Source: Nymphaea colorata (Eukaryota > Streptophyta > Magnoliopsida > Nymphaeales > Nymphaeaceae). Taken from it: a stretch of 64,000 bases of DNA. Position numbers and translations under genes: made by a program. Location: NCBI RefSeq assembly GCF_008831285.2, contig NC_045143.1:20048854-20112853 (forward strand). Direction: 5' to 3'. This document shows, in pieces, positions 37,375 through 50,510 of the stretch (the stretch's first letter is position 1; each line of letters opens with the position of its first letter). Under the pieces are notes generated by a model. That model had not been told where the DNA came from. It saw only the letters and a program-made list of their open reading frames with translations, and did not search any database.

Positions 37375-38683
37375 ACCCCAAATCATTCACAGCAAAAGAA
37401 GCAGCAGTGAGGGCTTCGTGTCGCGCGTCCCTCTCTTTCCGTCCTCTTGCAAAGTCGCAGCAGCAGCTTTCCCAGCATCGCGTCATCGCTGGTGAAAGGT
37501 AAACGCCTCACTCTCTCTTTTCGTCTCGTTCTTTCCGTCCCTCTCACTCTTCCTCCGCCATTTCAGTAAGGATTCCCTGCGGAGGCAGCGGACTCTTCGT
37601 CCCCTTTCTTCTGGCCTTATTTACCGTCTTAATTTGTCATATGGATCTGCGCCCTCTTTCTTGTTAGTCATCTATTTTTTCTTCTTCGTCCCTCTTTTCC
37701 GGCCCCTTTTACCGTCTTATTTGCGCCATGTACCGTCTTATTTGTCCTCTATACGGTTTCTCCTTCGTTGTATGGGTTTCTCTACTCACCTTCGTCTTAA
37801 ACGATGTAGTTATGTATGGATGTCTATCTCGTGGAGAGAACAAAACGCGTTCCGTTTTTTATCGTCTCACGTTTGGTGCTTTGTGAATATGTTTTATCAC
37901 ATTCCCTGTTTTGTATGCTTGTTCAATCTTATTTTCTTTGCTTCCCTGCGTATCTCCTTCTAGATCAGTGTTGCTTATCTGCGCGTCAGAGCTCTAACAT
38001 ATGTCGGCAACTGACATGTATACCAAGAGGCAGCATCGTACTTAGGAACCCTAGGAACTTGTCTATAGTACTCTTGTTTCTATGTCTCAAATATTCTCCA
38101 TTTTACTTGTAGTATTAGCTCATGCATAGACAATGATAAGCTAGTATATAGAGTTGATCAAGGGGAAGGAACCTGGAACCCGTTTTGGTGCATATGTTTT
38201 TGCTCTACATTTCATGTTTGCAGGGCTGATGTAGGGATGGCCCTGTTTCATTTATTTTCGGGTTAGCTGTATTTCTTTTGTTTTCATGGGAGTTATAATC
38301 TGTAAGCATTCAATCTTGATGTAGGAATGATCTGTTTCATTTGATGCACAGGTAGCTACATTGTTTTTGTTTTCATCATTTCATGTTGTATGTTGAAGTA
38401 CATGCAGTTTAATTGTTTTCATGGGGTTAAATTCTATAAACAGCACATTATCTTGTTGGGGACTCGACAAATATGCACTGTTGTATGGCCACCAAGAGTC
38501 AAATTTTTTTGGAAAAACTTTTCAGGTCCAGTAATCTAGCGAAATTTCTACTTGAATTCTTCTTCTAGCCCTTCAAAAACATTCCTGGATTTGGAAGACA
38601 TCTAATTTTTCCCTGCTGTACCCTCTTCTAGGATTCTTTTGCTAGGATTTCTTTTCCTAGAAAAAAACTTCACTACCTAAGGA
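37375..38683 (+). promoter_or_regulatory. Probable 5' leader of BUBR1, with a leader intron
   Basis: A GC-richer stretch with CTCTCTTTCCGTCC runs (37380-37500) leads to a good donor, GGTGAAAG|GTAAACGCC near 37498. Polypyrimidine-rich sequence then reaches an acceptor-like TTTTGCTAG or TTCCTAG (about 38640-38660) just ahead of the ATG at 38684. This looks like a non-coding first exon plus a leader intron of about 1.1 kb. No TATA box was seen. The first exon is inferred from composition and splice motifs only. Confidence 0.45.
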
Positions 38684-41600
38684 ATGGAGGAAGTTGATGC
38701 AGAGATTGCCTTCTTGGCCACGGAGAAGCCCACAGGGCATGAGTGGGAACTCTACAAAGAAAACGTGAAGCCGTTGAAAAGGGGGAGAAATGTCCACCTC
38801 CTTAACGAAGCTCTTAAATGCAATAATCACAATGCCTCTAGGAAATTTCTCTTCGAGCATCGCAGGTGCCCTAGATCTATCCACAACACCCGCTTCTTTT
38901 GCAACAACCATCTTTTTCTCCCTTTACCTCGCCATTGGCATCAATTTAGGCTTCTAATGTTGCCTATCGTTTTTTGTCATGTCAGGAAGTTGATTGAAGC
39001 AATTGATGATTATAAAGGGGACGATCCTCTCATGCCATGGCTCGAGTTAGCTGTTTATTCTTTTGTCCCATTTGTTTATCTCTTTCTGTTTTTTGTTTGT
39101 ATTTGATGGAAATTAGAGGATTGTGTTTTTGCATTGACAAACATTTATGTACTTTATTATCTTTTATTGCAACAAGATGCTGATGGCATCCTCGACTTGC
39201 AATTAGCCAGAGAGTTACCTGAACCATTTGTATATGTACGTTCCTTGATTTGTTTGATCGAGCTTTGCCTTGCTACTGCTCACCAGATGAAGGTGTGCAG
39301 CCATGATCATGTAGAATTTATATCAGATGATATGTCCTCATCTATGTCCAATATGAAAAACTCTAGCTGTAATGCTAGAGGTTCTCCCTTCTGACAGAAA
39401 TTTGCATTGTAGGCATTATTAGAACTGTTCCATCCACGAAGGGATCAACAACATTTCACAATAAGGAAACTTATCAAAAGATTCTAGTGAGTACTAAGTG
39501 AAAAGTTGAAGCCTACTCATATACTATTGTACATGCAACATCCTTGTTGTCTAGTAATCAGCTTGTGTTCAGCTAAAAATACTATGGGAAAAGAATCCAT
39601 TGTTTTGAGTAAAGCTTTTGGTTGTGAATTGTCTTACTGGGAATAATGAACTTCCCATATTTGCTTTGTCTTTTTTCTTTTTTTTGGATTTTGATGTAAG
39701 CTTCACATCCATCCCCACACCTGATTGAGTTTCACATCCATGTTCTTAAATAGAAGGCAAACTTAGTTTGTTTAAAAGGCAAATAGAGAAAATCAATTTG
39801 GTGACAAATCTATTCGGCAGATCTATTCTGTAAGGACAATTATCCTAACCAATAAATTTGGATTGAAAAGTTGAATTTAGCAGCAGAATCCTCTTCACCT
39901 TCATGGTATCACATAAGCTATTGCTCATCCACTGATACTTTGGTGTTCTTTGTTAGTTCCCATGTGAGATTTCTTGCAGGTGAAATTCTCCTAAATGCTA
40001 GTTGATTGTAACTGTATGTGCATTTTTGTTGTAGTTGAATGTTGCTCGTTGGACACTAAGTTGAACACTGATTACTGATATTAACTTTTCTATTTGAAGG
40101 TGCATCAAATGGGTTCAAGAATACTTTCCAGCAGGTGGTAAATATTCTGGGTTGCTTGTCATTTATGAGCAATGTGTCCGTACATTCTGGCATCAAGCGC
40201 AATATAAGGATGATTTGCGCTATGTAAAAGTGTGGTTGGAATATGTTCGTTCCTTTCTCCAAATCTTTTCTTTATTCATCCTCTCACGAAGCTCAGTCTA
40301 AATGAAATTGCTATTGGCTGATGTTTGGCAGGCTGATAATTGCTCTGATGCTGAGGTGATATACAAATTTCTGGATGCAAATGAAATTGGACAAACACAT
40401 TCTTGTTATTACATATCATATGCTCTACATATGGAATCAAAGCATAAGTTGAAAAATGCAGATGATATCTTCAATCTTGGTATTTCACGGTTAGTTGGGT
40501 CCAACCTTCTGTGGATTTTACCTATCTTCACTCGAAAAAGAAATGTTGCATGCACAAGCTATCTGTGTTGTCAAACCAGAGAGTAGGCAGTTTGACTAGT
40601 TGCTTATTCAGCTTGGTCATTCGTTAGACAACTAGTCCCGGACCTTAAAGTCCCCAGGAACTATTTGGGTGGTTGGTGGAAGGTGGGGGGGGGGGTGTGG
40701 GTGGTTCCCGACAAAGATGACCTGCCAAGACTAGTGATTTATCTTTCTGTTATAAAAAGCTTATATTTTCTCTCCTGTACCTTTGATCCTCTCTCCAACG
40801 TATGTATGTTTTCTTGTACTTTTAACTGTGAATATTCTTTTAGTAGTGAATGCATCTGGTTGAAAGTGTTTCTGTATAACATATCTGTTTCTTTTAACTA
40901 AACATATCTTGTATCTTCATTTTGTTATTTTTTTAATATCTGTCTCTCTTGCTCTTGCTCTCGCTCTATATAAATGTGTGAGCATATGTGCATTTATATC
41001 TTTTTTTGATGCATATATGTATATACATAACACATTTATATATCTGTATACTTTTGTTGTATATCTGTTTATGAGTTGAATCTGTTAACTCTAAGTCTAG
41101 ACGAGTTTTACAGCAAAAGATATCTCAATATCCATGCCCACAAAATGCTATTTGCCATGGTCATAGATGCATTTCTGAAAGTACTCATGGTATACTGTTT
41201 GGAATTTGTTCCTTGAAATATGAGAAGGGTATTTTAATTGTTGCCACTGAATGAATTCAATGTGTTTAATTTAACTCATTTGTTTTTATGGAATACCTAG
41301 GTTTTTTTTTACAAGAAACATGTTTTCATCCAAATCCCATTCCATTATTTTAATACTATACTCATGGAATTGATTCTGATTTTATGTTTCAGGAAGGCAC
41401 ATCCAATAGAGAAGCTAGAAAGTGGTTACAGGAAATTTCTTTCACGTTCAATGAGATCTTGCAAATCTAAAGAAGTACGAAATTGGAAAGAGAAGATAAA
41501 ATACAATATTATTTCAGATAAACTATTTTCTGCCAACTGGGAGAACATTTTTTTTCAATTTCCTATTTACATTTGTCTTATCTCTTTTGCTAATTTTTAG

Positions 41601-44085
41601 GAAGAATCTGCCCAAGATCCATTACCTGCTCGAGTCTTTGGAACTGTTTTGGCTGCCGGAGAAGTTGGTAAGCTTTGCTATGACTTTCAGTTCCTTGCAT
41701 AAAAAATTTGATTCTCAAACTAGTTATTTTGGGGCATCAAAGGCAGACTCGCCATGCAACAACAACCTGATGTTTCTCGAAAAAGGGCAAAATTAGCAAG
41801 GTATGCTTTGTTATTTCAGCTGTTTGTTTTTTATTTTTATGTGTAATTTTGTTGCTTCTAAATTTTATTATCGAATGCTATTAATCCACAACACCCACAA
41901 AACCAGCAATTATCAAGTTATCCTTCTTCAAAGATATGATGAAAAAGAATGCAAACTATTTTTTGCCACACTGCAACCCATACCTAAGTTGTGGTGACTG
42001 CTGCCGCAAGTCCTTTGACTTGGATAAAATTATTTAAAACAGAAGCACATAATCAGGAGATTTCATTCTTCGTTGTTTTTGGAAATGTTGTTCTTTCTTT
42101 TTCTGCAAATTAGAGTATTGAAACTACTGCAAGTGTAGGAAAAAAGCCAAGCATAATATGACTCAAAATTTTTCAGGGCATCAAGTAATGTACCATTATC
42201 TATCTACAATGATGCAACTTCAGAAGGACACTCTGTGCAATCATCACCTAATGCATCTCAAAGAGTATCAAGCAAGATTCAAGGTCATGTTTGGCGAACC
42301 CTGGGCACCCAGGTTGACAGGAACAAGGAAAACACGGCTGTGCCTGTAAAGTGGACATCTACTAAGGTGCGTCATGGCTCATCCTTAAGTTGCTAATTTC
42401 AAGGCTAGGCTTTGGGTCCATTTGGAACTTCAGTCAATTTAAATTCCTTATGCACTCATGTAAAGTTTGATAAAGAACTGTTTTCTTCTAGATTCCCCAA
42501 AAGAACACAATGAGAAGAAGAAATACAGGTCCGAGTCCATATCTTGAAGTTTTTGTTGATGACGAATTTGCAGAGTAAGTGATCCATTGCCTTTTTAGTC
42601 ATGGAAAATTTTAATTTCTTTATGAGCTGAGGAAATACTAAATATAGAATTTCAAAGCATGAATATTCTGGGGAACCAGATTTCTGCCATCACGCATGGG
42701 TGTCTAAAGAGGCATAACAATATCATGGCCGTCTTATTTTGGTGTTTTGGCTTAAATAAACTAGGAACTAGTTGATAACTTTGCCAGGACTTGGAGTGCA
42801 GCCATTTGGAACTGAATTACTGGAATAACATTCAGCAAAACAGGTTTTCAGAGAAATTAATTGACCAAATTTACCAGCTTTGGCTGAATGACATTCATTT
42901 ATCATTGGATTATTTGAATTTTGACCTCAATCAGGATGCCTGTGTTTTCATTTGCTTTGGGCATTTTAAGTGATCTTTCATGCAGTCATGAAAATTACAA
43001 TCTGATAATTGATACACATTCTCACAAAATGTGCATGAGTTTAAGATCTGAAGCAATATGGGCATAAGATTTCATTTGAAAAAGACTGTAACATTGTGGA
43101 ATTCAAGCTGTAAATTGAAAGAGTCAATTGAAATAAAAAAAAACCCATTAGGAATACTGAACGTTTATACATCACAGTGGAGGTACAAAGGGAGTTGAAT
43201 TGGTTTATATATCCAGTCTGACCGAGTATATTTGGAGATGGATATGGATTACAAGATTGACCTGTTAATAGAATTGGTTTGCTTATGTAGTAGTGTATAT
43301 GATATATATTGAACTTAATTAGTTTTTTCCATATTTTATTTCAGTAAAGATATTGTAGAACAATTATGTACAAAATCTAATAAATGTCTGGATAAAATGG
43401 CTTGAACTTTGATCATATTAGAGTTTGAGTTGAATTTGGAGTTCTTATAGAGAAAAAAAGAAATTTAATTGGATGTACATTACTCTGGTCCAAATTTGCT
43501 CCAGTTACATGTCTACATTGCATTAATACCTGGAGGATTTCAGGCTTCAGCAAGACCCTGAAAGGTTTCAGGACTTCTTTTGCATTTGCACGACACGTAT
43601 GTGTGCATTTCTATAATAATTTTGTTACATATGTTCCTTATATTATCAAACAGGCAAACACATTTCTGATTGGAGAACTTTTAGTTATCATGGCTGACAG
43701 CCTGAAACTGATATTTTTGACTCATATATAGATCTTCAATTCTTCAACTCATCTTCCAAATGCTTCATCTTGTCTTGTTACTTTTGATCCTTATATGCTT
43801 TATTTATTTTTGGCCAGTGCTGATGATCGGCTCAGGTTACCTGGGACTGCTGAAGGCTCTGAGTCTGAAAGGCAATCACTTTTGCATACTCGGCATGGCA
43901 TTCAAAACCTCAAAAAGTAAGCATATGAAGGGCCATTTCACTAATTAGATGAATTTATGGTTCCTCCTACATTAGGCCGCGTACTCATTGCTGTAACAAG
44001 TTTATTTTTCTGTTCCTGCAGCGAAACTGAACTATTAAGAGAGAATCCTTTACGTCATTTTCCACCATGTAGCCTCCCAAGATGA
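38684..44085 (+). CDS. BUBR1: BUBR1/Mad3-type spindle assembly checkpoint protein, 11 coding exons, 395 aa
   Basis: Exons: 38684-38865, 38986-39045, 40100-40244, 40332-40489, 41393-41474, 41601-41667, 41743-41800, 42177-42366, 42492-42574, 43818-43916, 44022-44085. All introns are GT-AG and the phase is unbroken for 1188 nt, stop included. Mad3/BUBR1 joins the mitotic checkpoint complex and blocks APC/C-CDC20 until kinetochores attach. KEN box 1 is at residues 25-27 (LYKENVKPLKRGRN). The Mad3/BUB1 TPR-like domain covers about 62-182 (GGKYSGLLVIYEQCVR, RYVKVWLEYA, NEIGQTHSCYY, IFNLGISR). KEN box 2 is at 301-303 (DRNKENTAV). The C-terminus keeps the plant signature ETELLRENPLRHFPP. There is no kinase domain, so it is not BUB1 itself. 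The length matches the Arabidopsis BUBR1 I recall. The ATG lies in good context and just ahead of the conserved KEN region. Confidence 0.92.
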
Positions 44086-44383
44086 TGTGCTATCCTACTC
44101 AGCACATGCACTCAACAGCAGAAGCTGCTTGTATTGAACCTTTTATTTCTTCTTTTCCGCCAACATTTTTTTGGCAGTGACTATAATGTATGAACTAAAA
44201 TATGAGTTTTGCTTTTGACGAACGAGGACACCAGTCAATTGCTGTTGTACCTTAAATATAATGCTGAAATCAACTATTGATGGATGAAAATTACATATTT
44301 CTTGTGCTCATGCATAATTTCTGCTCCTTACATGCCCTCTAGGGTTTTCAAGTGGGTTTTGTCTTTAATTTTACATATCCTTA

Positions 44384-44547
44384 GGGGCTATTTGGTTGTT
44401 AGAATAATACGCAAGTGTTCCATGAATCTACCTCAAATTTTAGAGCAAATTCATGAAACATTAGAATTAAATGTCCATGAATCTGCCCCAATCTCTAGTG
44501 CATATTCATGGAACATTCAAAAACTGTTCCATTTTCCAAATGACCCC
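44384..44547. mobile_element. Small MITE-like element just downstream of BUBR1
   Basis: The ends GGGGCTATTTGG and CCAAATGACCCC are imperfect inverted repeats (11 of 12 pair). TA flanks both sides (44382-44383, 44548-44549). The 164 bp interior has CCATGAAT and ATTCATGG in both orientations, so it can fold. Size, structure and position in a gene's 3' flank fit a MITE. The superfamily is uncertain: a TA or TTA/TAA target would fit Stowaway-like or Harbinger-like respectively. Confidence 0.65.
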
Positions 44548-45200
44548 TAACTGGTTGTGAATCAGGGAGTGACATAGCTCTTGCTGTAGCCTAGGGGACT
44601 CAAATATACTCTTCTTGTTTGTTTGATCATTTGATTATGGGAATGCTGGGACTTTTATTTGTATTTCTCTATCATTCAATCATGTTGACGCAATAGACAC
44701 AAAGTGATACGGCTTTCATGATTTGCATATAATAAACTTTACTTTATTACTTAAGATCATATTACTGGATTATATATTGTAATAACACTATTCTGATGAG
44801 AAATATGATTCTTGAAGTTTCAATGGGGCTTTGACAACAAGAAATAGATTGTGCACTATCCATTTCACTCTCTAAGAAAGTTCCAATTACGGTGTATTTG
44901 TGATAGGGTATGTAGAGCTATTTGTGCACAGGCATGAACTATGGTTTGACCAAGGGATATTCTTTATACACACGCATCAAGAACTACGTGATCTGCATAT
45001 AAGTAGTTAATGATTAAAGAACCTAGACAAAGGAACAGTCAAAAGGCATTTTACTACTGAATGGCATTTGATGCTCGTCATGGTGAGAAAGATTGTAGGT
45101 TTTTTCATTTTTTTGTTATTTGTAGAAAAGATCCAACATAAGTGGTCATTATGTATCATTTCATTTTTTTTTTACTTTGACAATATAAATGGTATGGATC

Positions 45201-45582
45201 TGAAAACCAGACACAAAGTTGGAGATCAAAATAATTCAAGAGATACACTCTTAAAGATACCAGCTGTTTCAGTAAGTCACACAAGGGAAACCTCAAACTA
45301 GAGGTGAAAGAGACATGTATTAATCTCAAAAGATAGACGATATCGGGCCTAAAAGCCCACACCTAAACAAGTGAACAACTACACTATTTATAGAGAAAGA
45401 CTACATAAGGAGGAGAATGATCTAGACGTTAGACTAGTTCTAACGGCTAGAAATCTAGCCGTTGGGACTAGTCCACCTCTATTCAATTAGTAAAAAACAA
45501 AAGGATGAAACCATAAATCAGAAAATATGAAATAAGAAAAATACATAAAGAGAGGAAAAAATACATAAACAACCTAAGTACC

Positions 45583-45618
<36 letters not shown>

Positions 45619-45681
45619 GACTAATATATGTAATATACATACATATAGATATTTATAGATCTGGATACATACATTCTAACA
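45201..45681 (-). repeat. 3' LTR of the nested Copia element
   Basis: It starts TGAAAACCAG and ends ATTCTAACA on the plus strand, contains CTATTTATA (a TATA box on the minus strand) near 45384-45392, and has an expanded (TA)n run at about 45588-45614. Confidence 0.88.
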
Positions 45682-46401
45682 CTTCCTTCAAACTTACGGT
45701 GGAATGGCTTGCCAAGAAGAAATTGATACCTGACAGCAACAAGAGTCTTGGTAAATAAATTTCCAGTTGAACCTCTCCCTTTGAAGAAAGCGTAATAGCT
45801 CACTGGTCTAGCTCCATGGCACCGAAACTGTATAAGGGCTCAAGTGATTCACCGAAGCGACGAGACCTTGAAAGCTTTTTCAAGTGTCAGTAGCGGAACG
45901 TTATGTCAATCGGGGAAGGTTTTTGGCGACAACACCTGCCGTGAATGAGACTGAAGGTCACTAAACTGATTCAGGTCAGACAAATCGAAAAGGAGATTAT
46001 GGAAAGGTTATGGAAAAGAAAGGCAATTATGGAAAGGTCAGGATTCGTGGCAATGAGATGCCATTAGTGCTAACGAGAATCGAACATGGAAGAGATTAGT
46101 TGACAACAGTCAAAAGATGGGGCACCTAATTAGAAGACAATATAGGTCTATAATCATCCGTCAGCGGAACCCAATTGGCATGGAAGAAAGAACTGTGGAA
46201 TCTGTGTCTTCCTTTCTCGATCGAGAAGGTGAAAGCGCCAGGAGTCATATCCCCCCTCTTAGCTGGCATAACACGGGAGGGAACGAACTTCCAACTTCTC
46301 TCATGGGCGTCTATCTATCTGTCTGGACACCTGGGCTCCCATTCCACTCTACCGCGCTTTCCTCGATCCCTCGTCTCGTGAAGATGAGAAGATAGATTCC
46401 C

Positions 46402-46946
46402 TCATTTGATGGGATAACGCTTCGAGTCATCAAAAGTAGCAACAATCGCTTGAGCCGCCTTTGAGACCCAAAAAGACTTCCGCATCCATGAGTCTCGTTG
46501 ATTCACTGCTCCTCGAGTCAAAGTGTCCCGCTTCCATTGTGCCCCTACCTCCTGGACGGAGGATGTGTAGGTAGATTGCACATAGGAGAGATCAATGTCT
46601 TTCCAAAGAAACTCTTCATGAACATAATGACGATCCATCTTTATATGATTTGTTCTTTCATTAAATATGTGATTGCAAGGAATATAAATTGCACTCTTTT
46701 TATCATAGCAAAGCTTAGCAGGATCCGCAAAATGAATTCCCATATTGGGTCAATATTTAACTTCAGTTGATCATAAAGACACCTTGTTTTGTTTCTTACA
46801 TCGTCAGGAAATTAACGAATTACATAAAAACACACAAAAATCAGTGGTAAAGTGCCTATTATTGGGATCTCCACCCCAATAAGCATATGTAAAGCAATTA
46901 ATTATAATTTACAAGAGAAAGATAAAAAAAAATCCTTTGTTGATTG
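46402..46946 (-). pseudogene. Nested Copia RNase H remnant
   Basis: Reading toward lower coordinates, the frame gives a degraded A-Y-x-Y-W-G-G-D-P-N-N-R segment, then TTDFCVFL, then KLCYDKKSAIYIPCNHIFNE and HIKMDRHYVHEEFLW. These match the DADWAG, STTGFCxF, CDNKSAxYI and [12 protein letters not shown] blocks of Copia RNase H. Stops and a deletion between the blocks show decay. Confidence 0.8.
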
Positions 46947-49900
46947 CAATGTTGTAAAACGTGTATTGTAAGGCGTATCGGTCGGGCTTTAAGATACGCC
47001 GTATCGTAACGTATCGTAACCGTATCGTAAATTTTAAAAAAATAATAATAATAAATCAGAAAAAATTTAAACAAATCGAAAAAATTCATAAAAAATAAAA
47101 AAAAATTAAAAATAATAAATTCTTCATAGAAAACATGTTTTAGTCTTTTAGATAATGATAGACTTATTATTGCTAAATGCTATAAACTTACGCGTTGACG
47201 GTTCATCATTCATACTTCATAGACATCAAAATTCATAACAAAATCATTCAATTTCAATCAACAAAGCATAAGTCATATAATAAAACATTCAAGTGTTCAA
47301 CAAACATAGATTCATAACTCTTAAGTCGTTTGATACATATAATGATTCATCATTCATAATCTTCATCATCTTCATCTTCTTCTTCATCTTCATCGTCAAG
47401 AATTGGAAGATCCTCATCAACATATTCAGCACCAGCAGTAGCACTAGCAGACTGTCCTTCATCAATTCAGCTTCAAGGTTGAAGCATTCAAGATCTTCAT
47501 CATCAAATATTGTAGCTGGTTCTTCCTCAATCCATGGCTCCAGATCGTCAAAGTTTTCCAAGCTGATAGGATCGAACTGAGATGTGTGCTTCCTTGCTGA
47601 TGTTTTTTGTAATTCTCTACGTTACATAAGAGAAAACTTGTAAATATATAATTTCATATAAATATATTGTACAAAAAATGTAAACATTAAGCTATATTAC
47701 CTTTGTTTCAACCTCATATTATATCGAACAAAGACAAGGTCATTCAACCTTTTATGTTCGAGCCTATTCCTTTTTTGCTATGGATATGTTGGAACACACT
47801 CTAGTTCCTTTCGCATCCACTAGCACTGCATGTCTGGCTGAGGACTTTGATTGCAAAACGTGCTAGGTTTGGACAATCAAACTCATACCTATTCCACCAC
47901 AAATCTAAACAAAAATATAACGTTATAACAAATCAATGTGAAAGTTTTAAAAGAATCAAATGTAACAAATGCAAAGTAAATTAAACATTTCTATGTATTT
48001 ACCTGGACACATGGTTGTCCTGGCTCGAATGGCGACAGGTTGTCCCATGCCCCGATAACCAGTATCATATAAATCTAACTCATTGCTAACCAGTATCATA
48101 AGACTTCTTTGTCCTTCTTAAATGTAGGAGAAAATCTAATTGCATGATTTAGACAGTAAGCTGCTGCATGAAGAGGTTGATGAAGCTGTCCAGTCCACCT
48201 TTTATCTATCATCTTTCATATGGGCATATATAACTTTTTCTTTCCTTTTAAGTTGTCTTGAATTGCCTGTTTTGCTTTATCCATGGCCTCATATAAGTAC
48301 CTTATGGAAGGCCTATCCTCGCTGTCAGCTAACTTAAGGACTTTCACTAATGGAACACAAACTTTCAATAGCTTCACATATGATTCTAAAAATTCGTTAT
48401 TAAATATGATATCCACAACTAAAGAAGCATTTCTTTTATGAGCATGTGGATATGCAACCCATTCTTCACTAGCGAACATCTGCCTCAAATGAGTTCTTTG
48501 TTTCACCACACTCTGCACAGTCAATACATTTGTGACAAATCTAGTTTGTGCAGGTCGTATCAATTCAACTCTTTTTTTAACTTTCTCATCAAACTCAATA
48601 CATATGCATGATTATAGATAAATTTTGTTACCTCTTGACATTTGTCAATGGCTGATTTCATATCATGCATCTCATTAAGATCTTGAAGCATAAGATTAAC
48701 ACAATGAGTGGCACATGAACTTCAAAAGAATGTTTCATACTTTTGAAATAACAAATCTCCTGCAGCTCTAAAATTTGCAGCATTATCTGTAATAAACTGT
48801 ACAATGTTTGCATGTCCAACTTCTTGTACAACATTATCAAAAACATTGAATAAAATCTCAGCAGTCTTAAGAACATCAGACAAATCAAGAGATTTCAAGA
48901 ACATTGTACTTTTAGGACAATAAATAAGAAAATTTACAAGTGTTCTTGACCTTATATCAGTCCATCCATCTGACATAATGGAGCAACTTGTTTCCTTTCA
49001 AGATAATTTCAATTGATCGCAATGTTCAAACACTTCTTTCATTGTATCTTGAAGAATTTTACCCTTCAACTGATGATATGATGACATTTTGAATCTGGGG
49101 CCTATAGATGCATTAAATGAAATACATGCATCATAAAACTATTTCCATACCATCTTTTGTGCTTGATATAATATATCTTTAGATGTCATAGTAGCACGAA
49201 TCTGCGGCTAACCACCTGGGCTAGTATATGAAGGGAAAAGCTCTTAATAGAGCCAACACTAGACCTGAACTCTACCACTAGGTGGTCGCATACCACGTCT
49301 GGCCCTATCTGTTGTGTCTCTTCTCTTCCTTCCCGTTATTCCAGATCGACCTCCTTCATACATGATCCATTTTCCTCTACGATCTCTACCTCTTGAGGTC
49401 TTCAAATCTGTTTTTATATTGCTGTCATCTTCATCATCACATTCATAAGCTTCTTCTTCTTCTTCTTCATCTTCCAAAGGCTCATTATAGCCTACATCTG
49501 CCTCTTCAATTTCTTTCTGTATCTTCTTTTGATGCAAAACATGAAGCATATCTAAACATTACTGACGCACATATGGAGGCAAGGGTTTGTTTGGTCCTCC
49601 AACACAAGGAGACGCATATTTGGAGGTCCCTACCAAATAGTGTTTCATTCTACTAATCCCTCTTGAAAATGTATTACCACAGAAGCTACATTTGAGTTTC
49701 AAGCGGTCATTCTCCTTCACCCTTTCGCACCATTGCGATGTGGGATCCATAACTTAAAAAAAAAAACGAAATCCTATGGTAAACTTAATGAAAAACACTC
49801 AAAATCTTTCAATCTACTATTATACGGTAAAAAGTTATGAATACATGGTAAAAACATGAGATTTCATACCTTACGAAGAAGAAATGAAGGAAACCCATTT

Positions 49901-50258
49901 CCTCTCAACAAAAATCAACCACCCACGCACAAATCGACATCTTAATCTTCGATTTCACGGTGAAAATCAACTTTTTGATGGTGAAAATGGATGGTCGCCC
50001 ACCTTGACGCAGTGTCCGAGCTTGAGAAATGAAGAACAAAGACTTTTTTTCAAAAAGAAGCCGAATAAGTAGGTCTCGGGCGGGTTTCCGCGAAATAAGC
50101 CCGTATCGTACGATACGGGCCCTGCATCGCACGATACGTGCGATACATAAACGATACACCCCCTATTTACGATAGGGGGTGTATCGTACCGTTTTTTAAA
50201 AATGATACAGTACATATCGTACGATACGGGGTCGTATCGTTCGATATGTACAACACTG
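46947..50258 (-). mobile_element. hAT transposon, copy 1 (3312 bp), with a broken transposase gene
   Basis: Termini CAATGTTGTAAAACG and TGTACAACACTG are inverted repeats flanked by a perfect 8 bp duplication GTTGATTG (46939-46946, 50259-50266). Both ends carry clusters of CGTATCGTACGATACG-like motifs. The interior, on the minus strand, encodes recognisable parts of a BED-finger/DUF659-type hAT transposase. It is the largest of the three family members here and the only one with the C-terminal dimerisation region. Confidence 0.94.
47290..49750 (-). pseudogene. hAT transposase remnant (BED finger, DUF659, hATC)
   Basis: It starts MDPTSQWCERVKENDRLKLK followed by CSFCGNTFSRGISRMKHYL, a BED-type zinc finger. 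Next come VGGPNKPLPPYVR, an acidic stretch, and SDGWTDIRSRTLVNFLIYCP with VQFITDNAANFRAAGDLL, which is the DUF659 transposase core. The LRQMFASEEW and KLADSEDRPSIRYLYEAMDK blocks follow. Near 47700-47900 the hATC dimerisation region is still readable but broken by stops. The acidic tail includes TIFDDEDLECFNLEAE. Stops and frameshifts lie between all segments. Confidence 0.87.
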
Positions 50259-50266
50259 GTTGATTG

Positions 50267-50510
50267 TGTTCTTGACATAATGCACAATTCTTATGGCCGC
50301 TTCCATGTATATTAAAGTGGGTCTTTGTTATAATTGACTTATAACATGAACCACAGGAACAATATCTGGTTTGGTGATAGAGAAATAAGAGAGAGCAACA
50401 ACAATTTGTCGAAATGGAGTAGGGTTTTCTAATATCTCTCCATCATCAATCTTGATTTTTACTGCTAGAGCTTCTGGAGTGTCTACAATTTTGTCATCTA
50501 AAATACATGT
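50267..50510 (-). pseudogene. Nested Copia reverse transcriptase, C-terminal part
   Basis: On the minus strand from about 50510, TPEALAVKIKIDDGEI and PTPFRQIVVALSYFSITKPDI correspond to the conserved Copia segment before RNase H (consensus-like YRxLVGxLxYLxxTRPDI). A shift into another frame gives MEAAIRIVHYVKNT at the hAT insertion point. The preceding residues lie on the other side of the 50511-53435 insertion. Confidence 0.8.

Noticed and set aside
39134-39394. 86-codon frame in BUBR1 intron 2 with an AG..GT-bounded segment (DADGILDLQLARELPEPF)
   Set aside because: Exon 2 and exon 3 join directly in phase and restore the conserved PWLE-CIKWV sequence; I see no homologue of the intronic piece.
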